From: Pararhodospirillum oryzae
GTDB lineage: Bacteria; Pseudomonadota; Alphaproteobacteria; Rhodospirillales; Rhodospirillaceae
NCBI RefSeq assembly: GCF_007992075.1
Contig: NZ_BJZO01000026.1
Location: forward strand, 1 to 50,591
Direction of reading: 5' to 3'
DNA length: 50,591 nucleotides
The translations under genes and the position numbers were made by a program. The notes under the pieces were generated by a model that was given only the letters and a program-made list of their open reading frames with translations, ran no database searches and was not told the origin of the DNA. Below, one piece after another: positions 44,090 to 50,591 of the stretch (its first letter is position 1; every line of letters starts with the position of its first letter).

Positions 44090-45585
44090 TTTCCCGTTCG
44101 CCGGCCGGCACGGGCGGGAAGCGGGCCCGGGCCTTGATGATCCAGGGCACCGGGTCGGACGTGGGCAAGTCGTTGCTGGTGGCGGGGCTGGCCCGGGCCC
44201 TGACCCGGCGCGGCCTGGTGGTGCGCCCCTTCAAGCCCCAGAACATGAGCAACAACGCGGCGGTGACCGCCGACGGAGGCGAGATCGGCCGCGCCCAGGC
44301 CTTGCAGGCGCGCGCGTGCGGGGTGGCGCCCAGCGTGCACATGAACCCGGTGCTGCTCAAGCCCCAGGCCGAGATCGGGGCCCAGGTGGTGGTGCAAGGC
44401 GAGGTCCACGGCGCGGCGAGCGCCGGGGCCTACCGTGCCTTGGCGCCGGCCCTGCTCGCGGCGGTGCTCGACAGTTTCGGCCGGCTGCAAGCCGAGGCGG
44501 ATCTGGTGCTGGTCGAGGGCGCGGGCAGCCCGGCCGAACTGAACCTGCGCGCGGGCGACATCGCCAACATGGGGTTCGCCGAGGCGGCCGACGTGCCGGT
44601 GGTCCTGGTGGCGGACGCGAGCCGGGGCGGGCTCGCGGCCCAGGTCGTGGGCACCCATGCCCTGTTGTCCGGCGCCGAGCGGGATCGCATCCAAGGCGTG
44701 ATCGCCAACAAAACCGACGATCCACGCGGGGAACGCGTCGCCCTGGGCGTGGCCACGGCGGCCACCGGCTGGCCCGGGGTGGGGGTGGTGCCGTGGCTGG
44801 CGGCGGCCGCGTGCCTGCCGGCCGAGGACGCGGCGGCCCTCGACCACGCCAAGCCCTGCGGATCGGCCTGGGGCGGATCGAAACGGCCGGTGCGGGTGGT
44901 GGTGCCCCGTCTGTCGCGCCTGTCCAACTTCGATGACTTCGACCCGTTGCGGGCGGAACCCGATGTCGCGTTGACCTTCGTTCCCCCTGGCCAGCCCTTG
45001 TCCCGGGACGCCGACCTGGTGATCGTGCCCGGCAGCAAGGCTTCGCTTGCCGACCTCGCGTTCTTGCGCGCGCAAGGCTGGGACCTCGACTTGCGGGCGC
45101 ACGCGCGGGCCGGGGGGCGGATTCTCGGCCTGTGCGGCGGCTACCAGATGCTGGGGCGCTCGGTCGCGGATCCCGAGGGCGTGGAAGGAGAGGCCGCCGC
45201 CGCGCCCGGCCTGGGACTCCTTGAGGTGGACACGGTGCTCGCGGGCGCGAAAGTGCTGCGTCCGGTCTGGCTGACCGATCGCCTGTGGGGCAAGGGGGTG
45301 GGGGGCTACGAAATGCACCTGGGGCGCACCCAGGGCCCCGACACGGTCCGGGCCTGGCTGGGAGCCGACAGCGCGCGTAGTGCCGATGGCCGGATCCTGG
45401 GCACCTACGTGCATGGCCTTTTCGCCGAGGACGCCTTTCGGGCGGCATTCCTGGCGTGGCTGCGCCCGGAGCGCCAGGCGCCGGAAGGGAGCTTCCAGGG
45501 ACGGGTCGAGGCCGCCCTGGATGCCCTGGCCGGGCACGTCGCCGCCTCGGTGGACCTGGACGCCCTGGACCGGATGGCGCGGTAA
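44086..45585 (+). CDS. Cobyric acid synthase paralogue, copy 2 (divergent)
   Basis: A 499-residue CobQ homologue with [10 protein letters not shown] (20-29), [25 protein letters not shown] and an intact GATase nucleophile C350 in [10 protein letters not shown] plus YVHGLF. It lacks the ~10-residue insert of copy 1 after NMSNNAA. The motif NKFRGD of canonical CobQ reads NKTDDP (208-213), and SDIDRGG reads ADASRGG. It is coupled to the SYLF gene (ATGA). It may be a redundant CobQ, or act on a related corrinoid or other acid substrate; a shift in the synthetase site is inferred. Confidence 0.9.
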   Translation: MISRSPAGTGGKRARALMIQGTGSDVGKSLLVAGLARALTRRGLVVRPFKPQNMSNNAAVTADGGEIGRAQALQARACGVAPSVHMNPVLLKPQAEIGAQVVVQGEVHGAASAGAYRALAPALLAAVLDSFGRLQAEADLVLVEGAGSPAELNLRAGDIANMGFAEAADVPVVLVADASRGGLAAQVVGTHALLSGAERDRIQGVIANKTDDPRGERVALGVATAATGWPGVGVVPWLAAAACLPAEDAAALDHAKPCGSAWGGSKRPVRVVVPRLSRLSNFDDFDPLRAEPDVALTFVPPGQPLSRDADLVIVPGSKASLADLAFLRAQGWDLDLRAHARAGGRILGLCGGYQMLGRSVADPEGVEGEAAAAPGLGLLEVDTVLAGAKVLRPVWLTDRLWGKGVGGYEMHLGRTQGPDTVRAWLGADSARSADGRILGTYVHGLFAEDAFRAAFLAWLRPERQAPEGSFQGRVEAALDALAGHVAASVDLDALDRMAR

Positions 45586-45586
45586 A

Positions 45587-45717
45587 GGGGCGCGTCATGC
45601 GCGCCCCCGGGTCGTTCAAAAAGGGGCGCGTCATGCGCGCCCCTCGGGCGTTTCAAAAAGGGGCGCGTCATGCGCGCCCCTGGGCCGTTTCAAAAAGGGG
45701 CGCGTCATGCGCGCCCC
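45587..45717 (-). terminator. Array of four tandem intrinsic terminators after pheT
   Basis: A 21-base hairpin (GGGGCGCG-TCATG-CGCGCCCC) is repeated four times at 45587-45607, 45623-45643, 45660-45680 and 45697-45717, with periods of 36, 37 and 37 bases. On the minus strand three copies are followed directly by TTTTTGAA, a classical terminator; the fourth by TTTA next to the cobQ paralogue stop. The array fills the convergent gap between pheT and that gene. Confidence 0.85.
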
Positions 45718-45724
45718 TTTGGGG

Positions 45725-48124
45725 TCAGGCGCGCAAGGTGCCGCCGGTGGCCTTGGTGACGGCGGCAATGACCTTGGACGAAACCGCCTCGATCTCGGTT
45801 TCGGACAAGGTGTGGTCGGTGGGCTGCAAGGTGACCGCCAGGGCCAGGGACTTGCGGCCCGCTTCCAGGCGATCGCCCTGGTAGACGTCGAAAACCTGGA
45901 CATCCACGATCAAGGCGCGGTCGGCGCCGCGCGCGGCCCGGATCACGGCCTCGGCGCTCACGGCTTCCTCGACGACGAAGGCAAAGTCGCGGCCCACGGG
46001 CTGGAAGGGCGACAGGGACAGCGGCGCCCGGGCCCGGGTCGGCCGGGCCTTGGGCAAGGGCAGGATGTCCAGGTCGATTTCCGCGCCGACCACCGGCCCC
46101 TTGACGTCAAGGAGTTCCAGCACCGAGGGGTGCAGTTCGCCGAAGGTGGCCAGCACCTTGGGCCCCAGGCGCATCTGGCCCGAGCGCCCCGGGTGGAACC
46201 AGGCGGGGGCGTCGGCGGTGATCTGGAGGTTGGCCACGGGCACCCCCGCCGTCTCCAGCACGGCCAGCACGTCGGCCTTGATGTCGAACACGTTCACCGG
46301 CCGGGTGGCGGTCTGCCAGTGGCGGGGCGCGCGGGCGCCGGCGCGGATCAGGGCCGCGACCAGGGTTTGCTGGCCGGGCTCGCCGCCGTGGAAGCGGGGC
46401 CCCACCTCGAACAGGCCGAGGTCGGGGAATCCGCGCGCGGCGTTGCGTCCGGCGGCCGCGACCAGGGCGGGCAGGATCGACGGGCGCATGGCGTCCAGGT
46501 CGCTGCTGATCGGGTTGGCGAGACGCAAGGCCGCCTGGCCGCCGCCGAAGGCCTCGGCCCAGGCGGAGGGCATGAACGACCAGGTGACGGCCTCGCACAG
46601 CCCCAAGGTGGCAAGCCGGCGCTTGACCGCGACCATGCGCCGCTGCGCCGCCGTGAGCACCGAGGGCGGTTGCGGCGGGCGGGGCAGGGGCACGGCGGGC
46701 ACCGCGTCGAAGCCATGCAGGCGGATGACCTCCTCGACCAGGTCATGCTCGCCGGTGAGGTCGACGCGCCACGAAGGCGGCTGGACGGCCAGCACCGGCC
46801 CCCCGTTGTCGGTGACCACGCAGCCCAGGGCTTCGAGCATGGTGATCATGGCCGGCCGGGGGATGCTGACCCCGCCCAGGGCCTCCACCCGCTCGGGCCG
46901 GAACGCGATGGTGCGCATCCAGGCCGGCGGCGCGCCGGCGATGACCAGCTCCGACGGCTCGCCGCCGCACAGATCCAAGATCAGGCGGGTGGCCAGTTCG
47001 GCCCCCATCACGGCGCTTTCCGGATCCACGCCGCGCTCGAAGCGGTAGCGGGCGTCGGACTCGATCCCCAGCGCGCGGCCGGTGGCGGCGATGCGCTCGG
47101 GCGCGAAGTAGGCCGACTCCACGAAAACAGTGACGGTTTCGGCCGAGCAGCCGCTTTCCTCGCCGCCCATGACACCGCCAATGCCAAGCGCGCGCGCGTC
47201 GTCGGCGATCACCACCATGGAAGGCGACAAGGTGTAGGATTGACCGTCAAGCGCCAGCAGGGTTTCCCCCTCGGTCGCGAAGCGGGCGTGGATTGCGCCT
47301 TGCAGGCGATCGGCATCGAACACGTGCAAGGGCCGGGCGCGGTCCAGCGACACCAGGTTGGTGATGTCGACCAGGGCGCTGATCGGCCGCAGGCCCACGG
47401 CGGTCAGGCGGGCCTTCAGCCAGTCGGGGCTTTCCCCGTTGCGCACGTTGCGGATCAGGCGCCCCACGAACTGGGTGCACGCGCCGCTTTCTTGCGTATC
47501 GGGAGCCAGGGTCACGGCGATGGGGCAGGGGAACAGGCCGGGCACCGGCTCGACGGGGTCGGGCTTGAGCTGGCCCAGGCCGGCGGCGGCCAGGTCGCGG
47601 GCAATGCCGCGCACGCCCAGGGCATCGGCCCGGTTGGGGGTGACGGCGATCTCGATCATCGGGTCAACGGGCAGGACCGAAACCAGGGGCGCCCCGGTGG
47701 GGGCGTCCACGGGCAGTTCCATGATGCCCTCGTGGCCCTCGCCCAGGCCCAGTTCGCGCGCCGAGCACATCATGCCCTGGCTTTCCACGCCCCGGATCTT
47801 GCCGGTTTTCAGGCGGTCGCCGGTGGCGGGGATGACAGCGCCCGGCAGGGCCAGGGCGACCTTGAGGCCGGCGCGGGCGTTGGGCGCGCCGCACACGATC
47901 TGAAGCTCGCCCGACCCGCTGTCGACCCGGCACACGCGCAGGCGGTCGGCGTCGGGATGGGGGGCGGCGTTCAGCACATGGCCGACAACGAAGGGAGCCA
48001 GGGCGGGGGTGGGATCGACAACCGATTCCACTTCCAGACCAAGGGCGGTCAAACGCTCGGCGATCACCGAAACCGGGGCGTCGGTCTCCAGGTGCTCGCG
48101 CAGCCAGCCCACGGTGAATTTCAT
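45725..48124 (-). CDS. pheT: Phenylalanyl-tRNA synthetase, beta subunit
   Basis: A 799-residue subunit of the (alpha-beta)2 enzyme charging tRNA-Phe. It has the EMAP-like tRNA-binding domain (40-150, [20 protein letters not shown]), the B3/B4 editing domain (about 200-390, with RFERGVDPE after it), B5 (about 400-475) and a C-terminal anticodon-binding FDX-ACB domain (about 705-798, [14 protein letters not shown]). The start overlaps the pheS stop by four bases. Confidence 0.98.
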   Translation of the reverse strand: MKFTVGWLREHLETDAPVSVIAERLTALGLEVESVVDPTPALAPFVVGHVLNAAPHPDADRLRVCRVDSGSGELQIVCGAPNARAGLKVALALPGAVIPATGDRLKTGKIRGVESQGMMCSARELGLGEGHEGIMELPVDAPTGAPLVSVLPVDPMIEIAVTPNRADALGVRGIARDLAAAGLGQLKPDPVEPVPGLFPCPIAVTLAPDTQESGACTQFVGRLIRNVRNGESPDWLKARLTAVGLRPISALVDITNLVSLDRARPLHVFDADRLQGAIHARFATEGETLLALDGQSYTLSPSMVVIADDARALGIGGVMGGEESGCSAETVTVFVESAYFAPERIAATGRALGIESDARYRFERGVDPESAVMGAELATRLILDLCGGEPSELVIAGAPPAWMRTIAFRPERVEALGGVSIPRPAMITMLEALGCVVTDNGGPVLAVQPPSWRVDLTGEHDLVEEVIRLHGFDAVPAVPLPRPPQPPSVLTAAQRRMVAVKRRLATLGLCEAVTWSFMPSAWAEAFGGGQAALRLANPISSDLDAMRPSILPALVAAAGRNAARGFPDLGLFEVGPRFHGGEPGQQTLVAALIRAGARAPRHWQTATRPVNVFDIKADVLAVLETAGVPVANLQITADAPAWFHPGRSGQMRLGPKVLATFGELHPSVLELLDVKGPVVGAEIDLDILPLPKARPTRARAPLSLSPFQPVGRDFAFVVEEAVSAEAVIRAARGADRALIVDVQVFDVYQGDRLEAGRKSLALAVTLQPTDHTLSETEIEAVSSKVIAAVTKATGGTLRA

Positions 48125-49224
48125 CGCGACAGTCCTCCGTGCACGGTCGGAACATCAAGGGAGGCAAACCCGTAATGACGCAGCCAGCGCAGGTCTGACT
48201 CGAAGAAGGTTCTCAGATCGGGGATGCCGTACTTGAGCATGGCAATGCGCTCCAGGCCCATGCCGAAGGCAAAGCCCTGGTATTCCTCGGGATCAAGGCC
48301 GCAGGCCTTGAGCACGTTGGGATGGACCATGCCGCAGCCCAGGATTTCCAGCCAGTCGTCGCCCGCGCCGATGCGCAGCTCGCCGCCCTTGCGCGAACAG
48401 CCGATGTCGACCTCGGCCGAGGGCTCGGTGAAGGGGAAGAAGCTGGGGCGAAAGCGCATGGGCACCGCCTCGACCTCGAAATAGGCCGACACGAACTCCG
48501 ACAGGCAGCCCTTCAGGTGGCCGAAGTGGGTGGCCTTGTCGATCACCAGCCCTTCGAACTGGTGGAACATGGGGGTATGGGTCATGTCCGAGTCACAGCG
48601 GTAGGTGCGGCCCGGCGCCAGAATGCGGATCGGCGGCTTCTGGCCCACCATGGTGCGGATCTGCACCGGCGAGGTATGGGTGCGCAGCAGGTGGCGCGTG
48701 CCGTCGGCGCGTTCGGGCAGGAAGAACGTGTCGTGCATTTCGCGCGCGGGGTGGCCGGGCGGGAAGTTCAGCGCGGTGAAGTTATGGAAATCGTCCTCGA
48801 TTTCCGGGCCCTCGGCGACGCAAAAGCCCATCTGGGCGAAGATGGCGACCACCTCTTCCCAGGTCTGGCTGATCGGATGCAAGACGCCCTCGGGCGCGGG
48901 GAGCACGGGCAAGGTCACGTCCAGGCGCTCGCGCGCGAGGCGTTCGCCCAGCGCCGCCTGGGCCAGCGCGGTCTTGCGGGCGTCAAGCGCCTGGGACAGC
49001 TCGTCCTTGAGGGCGTTCAGGGCCTGGCCCGCGTTCTTGCGCGCCTCGGGGTCCATGCCGCCCAGGGACTTCATCCAGGTGGTGATGTCGCTTTTCTTGC
49101 CCAGGGCGGCAACCCGCGCGGCATCCAGGGCGGCCAGGGAGTCGGCGGCCCCGATGGCATCAAGTTGGCGCGCGCGCAAGGTGTTCGCCTGCTGTATGAG
49201 ATCTTCAAGGGTGGCGAAGGTCAT
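48121..49224 (-). CDS. pheS: Phenylalanyl-tRNA synthetase, alpha subunit
   Basis: A 367-residue catalytic subunit of class II type. An N-terminal coiled coil (1-90) contacts tRNA. Motif 2 appears in [20 protein letters not shown], motif 3 in [14 protein letters not shown], and [10 protein letters not shown] and [18 protein letters not shown] line the Phe pocket. It is coupled to pheT through ATGA. The 491-base spacer to rplT carries a repeat and a terminator, so pheST probably has its own promoter, which I could not place. Confidence 0.98.
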   Translation of the reverse strand: MTFATLEDLIQQANTLRARQLDAIGAADSLAALDAARVAALGKKSDITTWMKSLGGMDPEARKNAGQALNALKDELSQALDARKTALAQAALGERLARERLDVTLPVLPAPEGVLHPISQTWEEVVAIFAQMGFCVAEGPEIEDDFHNFTALNFPPGHPAREMHDTFFLPERADGTRHLLRTHTSPVQIRTMVGQKPPIRILAPGRTYRCDSDMTHTPMFHQFEGLVIDKATHFGHLKGCLSEFVSAYFEVEAVPMRFRPSFFPFTEPSAEVDIGCSRKGGELRIGAGDDWLEILGCGMVHPNVLKACGLDPEEYQGFAFGMGLERIAMLKYGIPDLRTFFESDLRWLRHYGFASLDVPTVHGGLSR

Positions 49225-49620
49225 GTCATCTCATCCCGGCGTGGTCACGAAAGGATCCGGATCGACGCAAGGGCGGGGGCCGCGCGCAGCGCCGATTCTT
49301 CGAGGGCATTTTCAACAAGCGCGGATGGTCTTCCGCGAGTTGAAAATGCGACACAAACGAGAGTCCGTCAGGGAAAAGGGAGCCCCGCTTTTCCCGAAAA
49401 AACAAACTCAAGCAAAGGGTTCCAAAGTCCGTCCGCTTCAATCCGAAGCCGACGGGCTCCGAAGGGCGCGAGCAAGGCCGCGAAAGCGAGACCCCGTTTC
49501 CCGGATCCCTCGCGCCCGCCCCCAGGGCCTTCAAGGCCCGCCGGCCGGATCAGGAAAGCGCCCGCGCGGGACCGGAAGGGCCGGAAAACACGCAAGGCTC
49601 GATCCGCGAAACGGCGGGAC
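49225..49620. other. Spacer upstream of pheS containing repeat R4
   Basis: No gene is supportable. It holds the long palindromic repeat copy at 49386-49460 and GC-rich sequence in which short overlapping frames are not credible. The pheST promoter should be here. Confidence 0.45.
49386..49460. repeat. Palindromic intergenic repeat, copy R4 (long form)
   Basis: It shares with 16945-17017 the left half (CTTTTCCCGAAAA, ACAAACTCAA, CAAAGGG) followed by the core GTCCGTCCGCTTCAA and GCCGACGGGCTCC. Its palindrome is less exact than in the R1 and R3 copies. Confidence 0.6.
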
Positions 49621-49656
49621 AAAAAAAAACGGGGTCCGCCAAGGCTGGCGGCCCCC
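49621..49656 (-). terminator. Intrinsic terminator of rpmI-rplT
   Basis: On the minus strand GGGGGCCGCCA (49656-49646) pairs with TGGCGGACCCC (49641-49631), one mismatch and a four-base loop, followed by G and nine T (49629-49621). It is 60 bases after the rplT stop. Confidence 0.92.
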
Positions 49657-49715
49657 GAAATCCGGTGGTCCCGACGCCCGACACCGGCCACGAGGGCCAG
49701 CAGCGGGACGACGCA

Positions 49716-50081
49716 TCAACCCGCGTCCTGGAGCGCCGCTTGGGCCTGCTTGACCAGGCTGGCAAAAGCCTCGGGCTCGCGCACGGCGAGGTCGGCCAGG
49801 ATCTTGCGGTCCAGCTCGATGCCGGCCTTGTTGAGGCCATCCATGAAACGGCTGTAGGTCAGGCCATGCAGGCGAGCGCCGGCGTTGATGCGCTGGATCC
49901 ACAACGAGCGGAAATCGCGCTTGCGGTTGCGGCGGTCGCGATAGGCATACTGAAGGCCCTTTTCGACCTTTTCGATCGCGATGCGATAGTTGGTCGAATT
50001 ACGGCCACGATAACCCTTGGCGAGATCAAGGATTTTCTTATGGCGGGCGTGATTGGTTTTGGCGTTTGTCGCGCGGGGCAT
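49716..50081 (-). CDS. rplT: 50S ribosomal protein L20
   Basis: A 121-residue basic protein needed early in large-subunit assembly. Family sequence is complete: [72 protein letters not shown] lies upstream. It follows rpmI on the minus strand, and a strong terminator comes after it. Confidence 0.98.
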   Translation of the reverse strand: MPRATNAKTNHARHKKILDLAKGYRGRNSTNYRIAIEKVEKGLQYAYRDRRNRKRDFRSLWIQRINAGARLHGLTYSRFMDGLNKAGIELDRKILADLAVREPEAFASLVKQAQAALQDAG

Positions 50082-50140
50082 GGGGGCGGCTTCCTTCTGT
50101 CGAGGCCTGGATTGTCAATTCGGGCGGCAATAAGCCCCGA

Positions 50141-50338
50141 TCAGCCGTAGGGCATGTACTTCTTGACAATCTTCTCGTCGGAGGAGCACAAAATAAAGGT
50201 GCCACGGGCGTGGCGCTTCATCTTGGTGCCCTTGTTGGACAGAAGGTGGCTCTTGTACCCGACCTTGACCCGGACCTTGCCGGTGCCGGTCAGGCTGAAG
50301 CGCTTTTTGACTGCGCTTTTCGTCTTCATTTTGGGCAT
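50141..50338 (-). CDS. rpmI: 50S ribosomal protein L35
   Basis: A 65-residue very basic protein: MPKMKTKSAVKKRFSLTGTG, HLLSNKGTKMKRHARG and KKYMPYG. The ATG at 50338 has AAAGGA eight bases upstream. It begins the rpmI-rplT operon; infC, its usual first gene, is not found upstream within the 250 bases available. Confidence 0.97.
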   Translation of the reverse strand: MPKMKTKSAVKKRFSLTGTGKVRVKVGYKSHLLSNKGTKMKRHARGTFILCSSDEKIVKKYMPYG

Positions 50339-50494
50339 TTCGGGTTCCTTTGCTGCCGCCGACGCCTGTGACTCCCCGAAAGAATGGGGCAGACGTTGAG
50401 GCACTGAAATGACGTGTTGAGCGACTGGGCATGCCCGGGGCCTGATCTGGAAAAGCCCACAGCCGCGCCGCCCGGTTTGTCCTGAGGAAGTCGG

Positions 50495-50523
50495 GTTATA
50501 CAGAGGTCATTCGCCCCGCGCAA
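50495..50523 (-). promoter_or_regulatory. Candidate sigma70 promoter of rpmI-rplT
   Basis: On the minus strand TTGCGC (50523-50518) and TATAAC (50500-50495) are separated by 17 bases. It lies about 157 bases before the rpmI ATG, implying a leader near 150 bases. The spacer 50339-50591 holds no other feature I can support. Confidence 0.55.
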
Positions 50524-50591
50524 GGCGTGTTTGGAGCGCGGGCAGGGCAATCGGGTGAAGCCCTCGATGCCCTTGAAAGAGGGTTCCTCAA

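Noticed and set aside
45587-45717. CRISPR-like regular repeats
   Set aside because: The spacers are only about 15 bases and nearly identical (GGGCGTTTCAAAAA-like), and each unit is a terminator hairpin between convergent genes; no cas genes are near.

Overview
The window is high-GC DNA that reads as chromosome of a purple non-sulfur alphaproteobacterium of the Rhodospirillum/Pararhodospirillum type. The evidence is a nitrogenase-cofactor cluster (nifE-nifN-nifX-nifX-associated-fdxB-nifQ), a BciB-type bacteriochlorophyll 8-vinyl reductase, a phytochrome-like kinase, an aerobic-type cobalamin pathway (cobF, cobL, cobQ) and the usual alphaproteobacterial housekeeping blocks (aroA-cmk-rpsA-ihfB-lapA; DUF815-yajC-secD-secF-Mth938; rpmI-rplT-pheS-pheT). 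The species assignment is inference.

Layout. 0-8.5 kb: the end of a GNAT acetyltransferase, rpmJ, a divergent LysR/aldo-keto reductase pair, a HAD hydrolase and TrpB2, then a plus-strand run bciB-aat-dsbB-coq7. 8.5-11.5 kb: a non-coding stretch with a strong terminator, a soluble chemoreceptor with a zinc-binding CZB domain, two identical tandem tRNA-Ala(GGC) genes and a FYDLN-acid protein. 11.7-17 kb: aroA-cmk, rpsA, ihfB and lapA. 17-23.1 kb: sensory genes, namely a universal stress protein, a degenerate phytochrome histidine kinase with its receiver, a MarR regulator and a LuxR-type response regulator. 23.1-28.4 kb: the nif cluster, preceded by two NifA sites and a sigma54 promoter. 28.5-32.6 kb: an AT-richer accessory island. 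32.8-37.4 kb: the Sec operon. 37.5-45.6 kb: cobalamin genes with two paralogous cobyric acid synthases, an Rrf2 regulator, an SDR protein and a SYLF protein. 45.6-50.6 kb: translation genes on the minus strand.

The accessory island is the most unusual part. A minus-strand operon encodes (i) a 555-residue protein with an HNH-like motif followed by hydrophobic segments, (ii) a small YkgJ-type cysteine-cluster protein whose start overlaps it, and (iii) a Gly/Ala-rich membrane-type protein starting 12 bases later. The third gene is split by a frameshift at a run of eight A. A HEPN/MNT toxin-antitoxin pair lies just upstream. I propose the trio as a candidate uncharacterised membrane-linked defence or stress cassette; its function is inference.

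Other points worth attention: the phytochrome-like kinase lacks several photocycle residues; four intrinsic terminators stand in tandem behind pheT; a family of palindromic intergenic repeats occurs at four places; and a near-perfect palindrome abuts the LysR start codon. Many long reading frames opposite real genes are high-GC shadows and are left out.
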